Assembly (NCBI GenBank): GCA_033064195.1
Contig: JARBJD010000699.1
Span: forward strand, 1 to 22,294
Source of the DNA: Blattamonas nauphoetae
Lineage: Eukaryota > Preaxostyla > Oxymonadida
DNA length: 22,294 nucleotides
Direction of reading: 5' to 3'
Translations under genes and position numbers: made by a program
The notes under the pieces: generated by a model
What the model was told of the DNA's origin: nothing
Seen by the model: the letters and a program-made list of their open reading frames with translations, nothing else
Databases searched by the model: none
Shown here: in pieces, positions 8,834 to 19,015 of the stretch
How the letters are laid out: each line of letters starts with the position of its first letter
How positions within the stretch are numbered: position 1 is the stretch's first letter

Positions 8834-8876
8834 GTCTTGCCTTTGCAAGGCTTCGATCCCGCCATGGGGCGAGTTC
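8834..8876 (+). repeat. Palindromic repeat copy 7, inside the DNA polymerase frame
   Basis: Hairpin CTTGC-CTTT-GCAAG (8836-8849). Second stem TCGATCCC-GCCAT-GGGGCGA (8853-8872) with one bulge. It is read as SPHGGIEALQRQDR, between a variable segment and the conserved exonuclease III region. Confidence 0.8.
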
Positions 8877-11145
8877 CAATCATCAAGGTATAATTGGTAT
8901 TCAGTGTCGGACATTTCACTGTTGTTCAGACTTGAATAGAATTCATACTTGGAGAATGGTTCTTGTTTGCTCAGCACCGTATCGTAGTCTGATGAATCAA
9001 ATGATTCGTAAGCAAAGAATGATTTCTGTAGAGTGGTGTTTCCTCCAAAAGCCTTCACTGCATTATCCAAAGTCATTGGTCCAGTGTACGACATCATGTC
9101 AATGAACCGAAGCACTTGCTGAGTTTTCTCGTGTCTGATCAAAACTTGTTTGTACTTTGTTGTTGATCCAAGAAAGCTCACCACTTTCCAATCCTTGTCA
9201 ACCAGATCACGGAAGATGAGATTGATATCAAATCTGGAACTGTTGAATCCAATGACACTGACTTCATTTTGTGATGGGATTTCTGGGTCATCGTAGTAGT
9301 TGTCCTCTCTAACCGACTCAGCAAACTTGAAGAGTTGTCGGATCCATTGCTTCACAAAGTCTTTTCCATCTCGAAGATCAAAGTAGATTGACTTCACCCC
9401 TGATTTGGTTTTGATTGCTGATGCAACAGAGAGAGGTTTCAAGTGTGAAATCAATTGAGTATTGTCATCAGAGAACAAGTTGTCAAGAATGAGATCTTCC
9501 ATTGTTTCGAAATCGTAAGTGATGTAGAATTGTGTTGGTTTGAATTCGTCTTGTCTTTTGTGTGCCATCAGAAATTCAAATGTTCTATTGTTGAGGATGT
9601 GTGGCACATACGGTCTTGGTGTACGATCAAGTGAGATCTTCTTCACATGTTTTCCATCCAGCTCTTTACATTCTGCGAGATGTTTCTCATAGTATCTCTT
9701 GAAGTTTGTATCTTTCACTTGAAATCCTCTTGATTGACAATATGGACAGAGTTTGTATCCAGTTAATTTCTCAGGATCAACAATGTACATCAAATGAACA
9801 AGCGTTGCTGTAAGTGGAATCATCAGAACATTTAGAACTCTTGCATCGTCATTCTCGTTGATGTACGATTGACTGAGGAAATACTTCTTCTTGTCTTCAT
9901 CGTATTCATAGATGTGAACGGTAATGTTGAATTTCGTCATCGCTTTCTCCATATCACATGCAATATCAAATCCAGGATAATTGCGTAAATGCTCAGTCAA
10001 TTGATGTGGTCGAAGATGTGTAAGATTCTCAAATTCAGCAAAGAGTTTATACGATTCTGTGTTTCTCATATTGATTGAGATTTTCTTACCAGGAATTTCA
10101 GGAAGTGTGAGGAATGATAAAGATTGAAAGAAACAAATGTTGAACTCAGAATCGATGTATCGAATGTTTCTCGTTTTGATGTGTTCACAAAGGATAGCAT
10201 TCGCTTTCCCTGCAACTGGAAATCGATACACTGCTACGAGAATGGAGTGGAAAGCAATGAACATTGACTTCGTATCCATCAGTGTTCTCTCTTGTGATTC
10301 CTTGATGAGATTGATCGCATATTTGGAATACTCATTAATGTCTGACTCATTCCGAATCACCGTTGGAAAACTCTTCGATGAATTCTCCAGTTCTGGTCTG
10401 AAATCGTTGTACAACGTCTCATCACCATCTTTTCTTTCAACGATCTTTCCAAAATCGATACTGATCTTGAATGGATGATCCTTCTCTTTGTCGTACACAG
10501 ATTTGATGAAGGTTGTGATTTCCTCAACGTTCTTCAGATGATTGTGGAAGTACAACTGATAAGGTTTTCCATTGTCGCTCACTTTTTCAATCTCATTCTT
10601 TTTGAACTTCTTTCGTGCCTTCAATAAACACGAATCAAATGCAGTTTTGTTTCGTGGCTCAGCAAGCAAAATGCATTCATTGAATCCATCAAATTGTTTC
10701 ACTTCTCTGTTTTCCATCTGTTCGTTTTTCTTTTGAATGATCAGTAGATTCTTCATCCAATGATCCACCAATTTTTCCTCAATCGATTTCAGTTTCCGTG
10801 TGATTTTGAACACTTCCCGTTTCAATTCAGTTTCGTTAATTCTCGGATGTGCTTTCATGTCCATGATGATGACATTGTGATCCTCTGATGCCATACGTCG
10901 TCTATTCATCACTTCTTTCAGAAATATTTGAAGAGTGTTGAAATTGAGATTAACGGTTGAATGCGGATAAGCGACATCTCTGTGTCTGAGCATTGCCAGG
11001 AAAAATGAGTAATGATGTTGATTGTTTGGGCTATTTGGATTGTATGTTCGACCATCATCAAATGCAAAAACAGTATTTGGATAAATTTCTTGAAGAACTT
11101 GAATGTTTCGTTTAGTCACCCGAATGGTTCTTGACATTTACTACA

Positions 11146-11172
11146 AATTAAAAAATAAAAAATAAAAAAAAA
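11146..11172 (-). promoter_or_regulatory. Long T-rich upstream box of the polymerase
   Basis: The minus strand has repeated TTTTTTATT units, ending about 8 nt before the ATG at 11137. The start context is GTAGTAAATG, and it is the longest box in the element. Confidence 0.6.
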
Positions 11173-11181
11173 GTTACATCA

Positions 11182-11571
11182 TTATTTTTGATTTCTCAAA
11201 GGTGGTTTATTCTTCGCTTTTAACCATGAATCAAGTCGAATTCGGTAAACTTTATCATCTCCAATCACTCGATATGTGAAAGGTGTGAGCACTTGATTGT
11301 ACTCACCGACGAGCTCACAATTGTATTTTCTCAGTTCGTTTTCAACAAAAGATTGAGTGTAGTGTCGACGTTGTGACATGTGAGGTCGATTACCTTGATT
11401 CCACAATTTCGGTTTTATCCTCCATTCGACGCCTTCATGAACATACGTCACCGGTTTTGAACCATGAATGTAATCAGAAACGAGCTCACAATTCTCCTTT
11501 TTCATCGACTCGATCAACGCTTGCTTTGCATTCGTTCGACGTCTTTGGTTATAGATTTCGGTTGCATTCAT
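11182..11571 (-). CDS. Two-repeat protein next to the element's right end (129 aa), unidentified
   Basis: One open frame from the ATG at 11571, behind a T-rich box with start context ACTAAATG. The protein is two copies of a ~55-residue unit. The first has NCELVSDYIHG, then PVTYVHEGVEWRI and a W before NRPH. The second has NCELVGEYNQV, then PFTYRVIGDDKVYRI and a W before NKPP. Each unit starts with a short basic helix. The pattern (Cys-Glu-Leu, Tyr, turn, two short strands, Trp) recalls small repeat modules in some endonuclease-associated DNA-binding proteins, but lacks zinc-ligand pairs. It looks whole. A DNA-binding role near the terminus is possible but unproven. Confidence 0.65.
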   Translation of the reverse strand: MNATEIYNQRRRTNAKQALIESMKKENCELVSDYIHGSKPVTYVHEGVEWRIKPKLWNQGNRPHMSQRRHYTQSFVENELRKYNCELVGEYNQVLTPFTYRVIGDDKVYRIRLDSWLKAKNKPPLRNQK

Positions 11572-11578
11572 TTAGTAC

Positions 11579-11590
11579 AAAATAAAAAAA
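11579..11590 (-). promoter_or_regulatory. T-rich upstream box
   Basis: The minus strand reads TTTTTTTATTTT, 7 nt before the ATG at 11571; the start context is TACTAAATG. Confidence 0.6.
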
Positions 11591-12342
11591 TGATAAATAT
11601 ATTTTTCAACATTTTAATTCTATTATGTAGACTCATCTTTCTTGAGAGACTGACGATCACTTCAAAATTTGTTCTGGTTGATTTTCATGAAAAAAAATCG
11701 ACAAAAGTGATCAAATTTTTCGAAAAAGTGCAAAAATTTGCTCCAATATTTTGCGTCAAATTGATGAAGAAAATCACTGTTTTTGACGAAGTCACTGTGA
11801 AATAAATCACAAATGAGAGTGCTTTCGACCACTTTTTCAATGTGGTTCTCTATTCGTCTTCTATACTACTCAAATGTGAGTCCATAATTGTTTCAATTAA
11901 GAGCTTGTCTGTCTCAAAAAAAACTCACTATAGTTTAATCATGAAGTTTTATTCTCCAATTCGAGATTGAGAACTCATTGCCACTTATCAATCATCCTTG
12001 ACGATAATTTCCGAAATTGAGTGGAATAAAAGCTAACCCATAACTTGCTTCACCCGAAATTTCAGACGAAAATGACCCAAATGTCTCGCTGACAAAACCA
12101 ACTCACTCAATTGGGCCAGTATTTAGAATATGTGTTGTCTTCATCAAAATCATCCTTTTATACTTCACACATTCAAAATTTCTGTGGTTTGCACTTGGAG
12201 TGTTCCCATAAAATGGTTCTACCCTTTCTGTAAACTGCTCCAGGAATTTCAAGGGGATTAAGAATCACTGTCCTCGCCGAAATGGAAATAAATAAATCCA
12301 AACAATTCGGAAATCAAGAACAAAAATGAAGAGCACTGGAGG
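11591..12342. other. AT-rich stretch without a gene: element end and flank
   Basis: No supported coding region. GATCACTT at 11655-11662 is inverted as AAGTGATC at 11705-11712. TCACTGT occurs twice near 11777-11800, and ACCAC/GTGGT forms a small hairpin near 11830. The right terminus of the Polinton should lie here, but without the left terminal repeat the exact end cannot be set. The last ~300 bases before 12342 look like the host 3' flank of the coiled-coil gene. Confidence 0.5.
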
Positions 12343-13170
12343 TCAAACAGGAGCAAGTCCTCTTGTGTTCATCGAAGACGAATTTGTGAGTCCAGTGATC
12401 TGGAGAAATAGGAGCTTGATTATTTTGTCCTGTTCATCCAATTTCTTCTCTCTTTCTCCAACTTCTTGCTTCAGCTTCTCGATCTGTTTCTGTGTCTTTG
12501 CGACTTTCTGTTGGAGTGCACCAATCGTTTTATCCTTGTTCTCACTCACTTCCTTCAATTTACGTTCTAGTTCTGCAATATCTTTCTGTGTCTTCGATGT
12601 TTTTCCTCGAAATTGAGGAGTTGGCTGGATCGGCCCTCCAGGTGCTCGATAGACGGCAGGGACAATATAATCTGGTCCAAATATGCTATTGACGATTTCT
12701 CGCCACTTGTCCGGTTGGAGAGCTTGAAGTCTCCTGCACAGTTCTGCAATTTGGTTCTGTTTCGTCTTGATCTGTTCCATCGTCCGGGCATTCTTTGCAT
12801 CACAAGCCTTCATGTTTTTCGTGAGAGCTCCAATCTCATCTTCTCGATCCTTGATTTCTTCCTTTAGTTCGTCGATATCTTTCTTCAATTGGAGTGTTGC
12901 TGAATCCGCTCCACTCCGTGATTCGATATCTGCCTTCACAGTTTCGATTTCCTTCTCTAAATCTCGTAAAGTCTTGGTCAGCTGTTTTTTCTCTTTTTCT
13001 TTGCTCTTCATCAAGTTTTCAATTTCTTGCGAGCGCATCGAGGCAGCTGAGAGTTCATCGTGTTCTTTCCGAAGCTGCTGGAGTTCGGAGCGGAGTAATT
13101 CATTCTTCTGGTGCATTCTATAGATCTCCTCATCGGACATGTTCGATGCTACTGGTTGTTGTTCTGCCAT
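12343..13170 (-). CDS. Coiled-coil protein (275 aa), unidentified
   Basis: A single uninterrupted frame from the ATG at 13170 to TGA at 12343. Residues about 16-145 form a long charged coiled coil (ELLRSELQQLRKEHDEL, then many Lys/Glu heptads). A short non-helical Pro/Gly segment follows (VPAVYRAPGGPIQPTPQFRG, about 168-187), then a second coiled coil (about 192-257) and a Ser/Asn-rich tail. A few Cys occur in the first coil. The architecture suits a cytoskeletal or vesicle-tethering protein, but no family is recognised. It is head to head with the RRM gene, with 119 bases between the starts, so a shared bidirectional promoter is likely. It lacks the T-rich box of the Polinton genes, which marks it as host. 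Confidence 0.85.
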   Translation of the reverse strand: MAEQQPVASNMSDEEIYRMHQKNELLRSELQQLRKEHDELSAASMRSQEIENLMKSKEKEKKQLTKTLRDLEKEIETVKADIESRSGADSATLQLKKDIDELKEEIKDREDEIGALTKNMKACDAKNARTMEQIKTKQNQIAELCRRLQALQPDKWREIVNSIFGPDYIVPAVYRAPGGPIQPTPQFRGKTSKTQKDIAELERKLKEVSENKDKTIGALQQKVAKTQKQIEKLKQEVGEREKKLDEQDKIIKLLFLQITGLTNSSSMNTRGLAPV

Positions 13171-13289
13171 GAATTGAAGTGAACGGATGAATAGAAAATG
13201 TGGCTTGATCTCAGAGAGATCCGCCCTGGATCGTTGTCCTGATTCTCAAACACGATCACTATTTGTGAATCCACCTCAACAGTCGACCT

Positions 13290-16200
13290 ATGATGACACA
13301 GTTCGATTCTCAATATGGACTATTCTTTGTATGAAATCCGTCTCAGTCTTCATGTTTTTTCACAGCCAATCCTCCCTCCAAGTGTCAATCAACCAGAATT
13401 AATACGAGAATATTCCAAATACGGTGAAATAATCGAATGCTCAGTTATTCGTCGCGATAATATTCCCGAAAAAGATGGTATCACAGTTTTTTGTCTCACC
13501 TCCTCAAAGGATACGCTTTTCTTCGATTTCAACACTACGAAAGTGCAATGCAAGCATTGGATGATACTCTCCCTCCTGTCTTTTACAATCCTAACACTAA
13601 TTCACTGTTTGTCCTTTCCTATATACACCATATCTGTCTCTCATTTTGACACCACAAGCTTTCGTTTGGAATGCCATTTTGCTGATTCAAAAGACACCTT
13701 ATTCGTCAGCAATGTTCCCACCACCCTCTCTGAATCCGGTTTCTTCGACCATCTTCACTCCTCCATGGGCATACCAGCTTTGTCGTTCCGTCTTGCCCTG
13801 GATGGTTCGGAACGATCTCGCGGCCATGGATGGTTAACGTTCAGAACACACGAGGAGTCACACAGTGCCATGCGTAGACTATCTGGACACACAATATTGG
13901 GAAACACGCTCGTCTGTTACTTCGCACGAAGGAGAGTCGTCGATCCGCGATTAATCGAAAACTCAACGTCATTATTCATCTCTGGCCTTCCAGATATGAC
14001 CACGTTGAAACTCCAACAATCTCTTCGCAAGGTTATCCCAAAATCTTGTCTCCCATGCTTCCATTTCGTCTCAGTCCCCAGTTCGCAAAGAACAGGCAGA
14101 GCATTAGGACACGCATTGATGCATTTTTCGTGTCATCATTCCGCTCAGATGACAATGGCCACACTCGTTTCTCAGCCCTTTTTCGGCGCTCATTTGAATG
14201 TTGAGTGGAGCGTGAATAATGAATTGAAAGCACGGAACGAAGAACGATTTCTCAATCCTCGGGACCAAGCAGCCTTCAATCAACAAGCTCTCAACAGTTC
14301 ACGTCGTACTTTCACACCGTGTGAACATGCCAAACCTCTCCCCGTCAACGGCGAGATTCCCAAGTTCAGAGACTACCAACATTATCCACCCGCAGCTAAT
14401 TATCAGCCAAATCCCTCCACAGCCCATCTTAGCGCTGATGAACGTCAAATAGTGCCTGTATTGATTGAGGACCACACTTGGTCGCTGTTAACAACATGCC
14501 CCTGGAAACGACTCGCGTTGGATGAGTCTGTCCACCAAGACAACTCCACCCAGAATTCCACCACTCCTCTCAATCCACCTGATCTTTCCCGCAAACTTCC
14601 CATTATTTCACCTCCAGCTTTCTCCGTCCAACCAACCCAGCCAACCCAACCAGGCCCAATGGTGATTCAATCAACACCCGTCGTGCCCTTAACGCAGCAG
14701 GGATCGCTACTCCCCAAGCCCATCATTCTCCCGCAGACTCGGGGAACCAAAACACATTCAACTCCTCTGCTCGGACTAATACACCAAGCTCAACAAAAAG
14801 TTGCGAGACCATCGAATTTCTCGCAAATGGACGCAAATCAGCTCCAATTTTCGAATGTCCAATCGATGAACGGTCCGACAGTTAATCACTCACCTCCTGA
14901 TCTCCCTCCTACAGTCCCCACCCAACCAGCAGTTGGTGGAACGAAGATCTCATCACTATCAACTCTCAACCCAACATCACAACCATTCTATTCCTCAAAA
15001 CCAAAAGAAATCAAAGCCAGTGCAAACAGTCAAAAAGAAATCGTCCAACCGACGGGAAGAGCTCCCTCGCCTCCAATCCGTCCTCAAATTCCTCCCCAAG
15101 TCACCAATAATACACACATCACGCCACTTCCGACTATAAACAACATCCCAATGCGGATCTCTCTCCCGCCCGCCTCAGTTCTTCCACCCGCCACTTTGCA
15201 AGCTAAACAACTCAATTCTCGTGAACACCAACACCATACCCACCCTGTCACGCTTCCTCTCCCCCAACCACAGCCATCCCCTTCGGTCGTAGCACGAGAA
15301 GTTGTTGAGGCTCCCAAACGAATCGAAAAACATTTATCACAACAACAACCTGTCTCTCCACCAAAATCACCTCCAATTTCATCTGGACCGTTCCTTACAC
15401 CAGCCCAATTCCACCGACTCGCTGTTCGCATCCAGGCTGCTCATCTCGCTGTCCAACAACAAGAACAGCGAAGACTCAACCCCGATTCGCCTTTTCGGTC
15501 GGACCAAGAATTGGAACAGATCGCTCTGAACCAAATTGTGAAGGATAACATTCCACAGGAAACCTTGGAATTGTTTGTCCGTGAAAACCTCGCAAAACAC
15601 CCAAATTTAATCCAATTGTTGGACGATCCGGTGCTAAATCAACAAGACCAGCCAAAAACAGAGCTTTCTGTGCAACATTTCGAGCAGATCGCGATCGATC
15701 AATTGAAGGCCCAAAATCTCACCCAGCCACAATATGAACAAGTTGCTATCAAATTAGTTGCCAGACAATTGGCAATCCAACAACAGGAAGCTATTCTTAA
15801 GAATAAAGAAGAAGTTCTCGTGAGCGAACAGCAGTTGGAACACACAGCAGCTCAGCAGTTGATCGCTCAGAACTTCACTCCTGATCAGATTCGATTGCTC
15901 GTTGTTCAACTTCTCGGAAATCAACTTTTCCAGAACCACAAACAACAGCAACTCGCTCGTCAGGAACAGCTGAAAAAACGACCCACAATCCATCTGACCG
16001 TCGAAGAGATCTTCACCCATCCAGAACTTGCTCATCTCTCCATGGAGCACAAGCACTTCATCATCAAAAATCCAGAAATGTTCGGACTCAAACTGCATCA
16101 TCACCGTCGTGGTCGCTCGACGACTCGTGACAGACAAGGCTCTCGCTCGTCTCGCAGCGGTTCTGGATCGTCGTCATCTGGAAGTTCGTATGCATCGTCT

Positions 16201-17100
16201 GGATCTGGTTCTGGAAGCTCCTATTCGGGCAGTTCGAAATCCGGCTCGCGGTCGTCGTCTCGTTCGTCGAGCTCGGATTCAATGTCGAGTCTGGAATCAG
16301 CATCGTTCTTCAATCGAAGACATGCGATGAACAGATATCTCACTCAAGACAATCCGTTCCACTCTCCTTTCTTCTCCTCGTTCCACCTCCCTCAACAAAA
16401 CAAGAATCAACAGAAAGATGAATCTGGACAGAAAATGGATCAGAAACAGGCTGAATCGACTGCAGCGATGGGTCAGGTTGTTGGGAAGGAAGGGAATCAA
16501 CAAACACAAACTGGAATGACAAAACCAACACAAGTGCAACCATCGTTTGATCTTCCTCTTTCACCGAGACACGAAATCACTCCTGCCTCCCCTCCGCATG
16601 TTGCGAACAATCGGGAAGAGGCAGGGGAAGCAGGGATACAGCCTGGTTCGTCGTTTTTGCATCCAGAAGACGAGAACGAGCTGGACAATGCGCAGTTCCA
16701 CCATCCCTTCTCTTCCCATCCGCCAATTTCAATGAATTGGGACGAACCACAACTGCATTCTCAAATCGACCCAATTTCACATCTGGACAACCTGCAATCA
16801 TCGTTCTCTTTCGAACCAGACACCACTAACCCCAACTCTGATCCAACATCATCAATTCCTCTTACCATCACACCAACCATCCCCGCCTCCGAAAATCAGC
16901 CAAGTCCGAGACAATCTCCCGTTTCCACCGCAGACGATAAGATTGGGCCATCAGAAACATTGATTTTCGAGCCCCCAACAGAAATTTTGCTGGAAAATCA
17001 GAATTTGGGTTTTTTTGATGCTGGGTCGAATTTGGCTGATGCGGCGAAGTTTCAGCAGGCCATTGGAGTTCAGTATGGGCAAGACGAGGGCGATGTTTGA
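13290..17100 (+). CDS. RNA-binding protein with three RRMs and long Q/P-rich, helical and Ser-rich tail (spliced, 1,229 aa)
   Basis: Start at the ATG pair 13290/13293, with an upstream in-frame stop. Three GT-AG introns are inferred: 13329-13365 (37 nt), 13478-13509 (32 nt) and 13607-13658 (52 nt). Their removal gives a continuous frame and restores RRM1, with DGYAFLRF as RNP1 and the final strand LFRLECHFA. RRM2 (residues 95-175) has LFVSNVP and RGHGWLTF. RRM3 (186-267) has LFISGLP and ALGHALMHF. Then come a Pro/Gln/Thr-rich region (about 320-655), helical Gln-rich repeats (about 660-890), a Ser/Gly/Arg-rich run (900-965) and an acidic, Pro/Ser-rich C-terminus. A role in RNA processing or transport, perhaps ELAV- or PABP-like, is inferred from the RRMs. 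No specific orthologue is claimed. Confidence 0.88.
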
Positions 17101-17295
17101 ATTTCTGTGTTTATTCGATCTCTTTTAATCCATTGATTTGTCATTCCCATTAAATTGCCTAAAATGTGATTTGAAATGGAAAATTTTGGGTTGAATCGGA
17201 TCAGAAATGAAGCCAATGTCTCACGGGAAAACAGTCTCCACCGAATAGGAACAATACTTCCCTGAAAGACTCCCATAATTGTTTTCTTGGTTCCA

Positions 17296-18783
17296 ATGTT
17301 CGACGATCCAGACATCTCTGGAATGCAAGACGACATCAATGTATTCTTTCATGAGTTTTTCATTCACTTTATTACCGTACAGCTTTCACCATCTTTTTCA
17401 AGGGGATTTTTGTCGGATTGTCTCTCAAATGACGATGACGCCTTTCCTGGAGATAATTTTGCCGGAACAAGGAAGCTAGACACACTACTATCCAAAGAAT
17501 GTTTCAAACCAATAACTTTTGGTGAAGATGCTCTCTCACAAATGATTAAGGCTGAGTTTGAACGATTGAAATCACAGAACGCCCCACAAATCGAACCAGA
17601 GAATGATCCCAAAATTTTGGAAGTGGAAGATCTTCCTTCAGATGATATAGACAGTTTATCATTCAAAATTTCCTTTATACACTCTTTGTTCTCTCCATCA
17701 GTGAATCCGATTCAAAATGTCAGCCCCGTCTTATCCGCCAGACAGGAAGTATCAACATCAGAAATCTCGTCAAATTCTGTAAGTCCATCCGTAGTATTGA
17801 ATTCAACCCGAGAAACTCAACATGAACAAATACATAGCCAAACTCCACCATCGCCACTTCACACACCACCCACCAAGACCACACAAGAAAAATCGCGAAA
17901 TGTCTCGATTTTGGATACCCCTGTCGCTAACTATGACGTGGAACTTGTTCGATTGGAATATGAAGAACGACAGCTGGAATTGGAGATCTCGAACAACGAT
18001 TTGAAACTTGAAAACAGGCGGTTACGTCAGGAGCTTGAAAAGGAACGACGAGCAACCAAACGGATTCAGCAATTGTTTGATGGGCAGTCAGAAGAATTAT
18101 CAGTTGCAGTGAACGAGCTTCGTCGGTTGATCGAAAAAGAGGAAGAAATCAGAAGCCTACGAATCAGACTTGAAGGGCATCTCAAAATTCTCGAAGAGAA
18201 GAAGGACGTACATACACAAGAAACTCAAACCGACAACTTTGTTGAGCCACAAGAGAAAGCGGACATGACGCCAATCTTGAAACAGACTGGAATGATTGAT
18301 CCACTATTTATCCCAGCTCCAAAACAAACGTACAAACGAGCATTCGATAAGAATCACCTACCTACTGAAGTTAGGCCTCGATTAACTTCAACTGAAGGAA
18401 GGAGCCAATCGGCATCTCAAAAGGGAAATAGAAGCAAAGACGCTGTCCCGATCACCAGAAAATCGGACATGCAACCACCAATGATTGTGAAACCCAAAAC
18501 TGATTCATTGATACCTCAAAATGAATCAAAACTATCAAAATCAGAGAACACCCTCTCAAGGACTCTCAAGCCATCGAAACCAGCTATCCCACCCACTTCA
18601 CAGCACACCATTGCAGGCACATCCCTTTTGGAGGATGAACTTCGCTTTGATTCGGATAGTCTCCTCCGAACGAGGCCAGTAATTCCACCACTGAAATTGG
18701 GGAAACTGTCGGCCCTGTCGGACTCTAAGCCCCTTCAAAAGTACCAATACAACTCATCATTATCGCGGAAGAAGAAAAATTAA
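17296..18783 (+). CDS. Coiled-coil protein with disordered flanks (about 465 aa if spliced)
   Basis: Start at the ATG at 17296 (MFDDPDISGM), 195 bases after the RRM gene. Two candidate GT-AG introns, 17341-17382 (42 nt) and 17654-17701 (48 nt), have pyrimidine-rich 3' ends. Both are multiples of three, so the frame is open with or without them; splicing is favoured because the segments they encode are hydrophobic and out of character. The N-terminal part is acidic. A Ser/Thr/Pro-rich linker follows, then a strong coiled coil at 17935-18210 (ERQLELEISNNDLKLENRRL and onward), then a basic, Ser/Pro-rich tail ending LSRKKKN. Cytoskeletal or centrosome-like proteins look like this, but no family is recognised. 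Confidence 0.78.
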   Translation: MFDDPDISGMQDDINVFFHEFFIHFITVQLSPSFSRGFLSDCLSNDDDAFPGDNFAGTRKLDTLLSKECFKPITFGEDALSQMIKAEFERLKSQNAPQIEPENDPKILEVEDLPSDDIDSLSFKISFIHSLFSPSVNPIQNVSPVLSARQEVSTSEISSNSVSPSVVLNSTRETQHEQIHSQTPPSPLHTPPTKTTQEKSRNVSILDTPVANYDVELVRLEYEERQLELEISNNDLKLENRRLRQELEKERRATKRIQQLFDGQSEELSVAVNELRRLIEKEEEIRSLRIRLEGHLKILEEKKDVHTQETQTDNFVEPQEKADMTPILKQTGMIDPLFIPAPKQTYKRAFDKNHLPTEVRPRLTSTEGRSQSASQKGNRSKDAVPITRKSDMQPPMIVKPKTDSLIPQNESKLSKSENTLSRTLKPSKPAIPPTSQHTIAGTSLLEDELRFDSDSLLRTRPVIPPLKLGKLSALSDSKPLQKYQYNSSLSRKKKN

Positions 18784-18880
18784 GATTTTTTGTTCTTTTT
18801 GTCGTCTTTATTGCCTTGTTCGTCTTGATTTGCCATTTCGTTGGAATCCTGATTGCTGTTGAGACTGGTTGTGATACAAC

Positions 18881-19015
18881 ATGTGGAGAATAGAGAGACA
18901 CTTGAAATGGTTGCGAGATCAGCGTGAATTGGAAGGAATACTGCAAGAGGGAATGAAAAACGTATGTGAGTGCGTCTGTTACGTTTATGACAAGTTTTAT
19001 CTTGATGGAGTCTGA
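18881..19015 (+). CDS. Doubtful small ORF (44 aa)
   Basis: Reads MWRIERHLKWLRDQRELEGI and contains a GTATGT donor-like site at 18961. It overlaps the end of the antisense gene 18997-19380 by 19 bases. It could be a first exon of a + strand gene or chance. Apart from this, 18784-18996 holds nothing supported. Confidence 0.2.
   Translation: MWRIERHLKWLRDQRELEGILQEGMKNVCECVCYVYDKFYLDGV

Larger units (their letters stand above)
6749..11137 (-). pseudogene. Protein-primed family B DNA polymerase (Polinton type), about 1,460 codons, broken
   Basis: It would replicate the element. Start at the ATG at 11137. A segment around 330-455 looks OTU-like, with C335 in NICFFQSLS and H448 in LVHLMYIVD. A zinc finger follows (C464, C467, H486, C490). 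The 3'-5' exonuclease motifs are YDFET (541-545), IGFNSSRFD (629-637) and YNIRD (782-786). A translated palindromic repeat lies at 756-769. An HNH-like zinc module spans about 883-933. Palm motif A is DFNSLYPS, near 1015. Motif B (KTNLNGSYGYDG) and motif C (GDTDSAYW) are encoded between 7064 and 8002, and the usual KGV-type end region (KCKIKGV) in the last part. Length and motif order fit Polinton polymerases. The gene is broken, but nearly all of it is readable. Confidence 0.92.
1..11810. mobile_element. Polinton/Maverick-type DNA element, right-hand part, broken copy
   Basis: The region combines the Polinton hallmark genes: a jelly-roll major capsid-like protein, an FtsK/HerA-type packaging ATPase, a retrovirus-like DDE integrase and a family B DNA polymerase of the protein-primed type. 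All genes except the ATPase read on the minus strand. The left end and left terminal repeat are outside the window. The right limit given is an estimate: coding ends at 11571 and the AT-rich stretch with short inverted repeats to about 11810 could be terminal repeat. The copy is a fossil with about ten to fifteen breaks spread over its larger genes, yet long stretches are still open, so it is probably not very old. Seven short palindromic repeats lie within it. Confidence 0.93.

Noticed and set aside
12326-13172. Several + strand ORFs opposite the coiled-coil gene
   Set aside because: They are Ser/Phe/Cys-rich shadows of a Lys/Glu-rich coiled coil read on the other strand.
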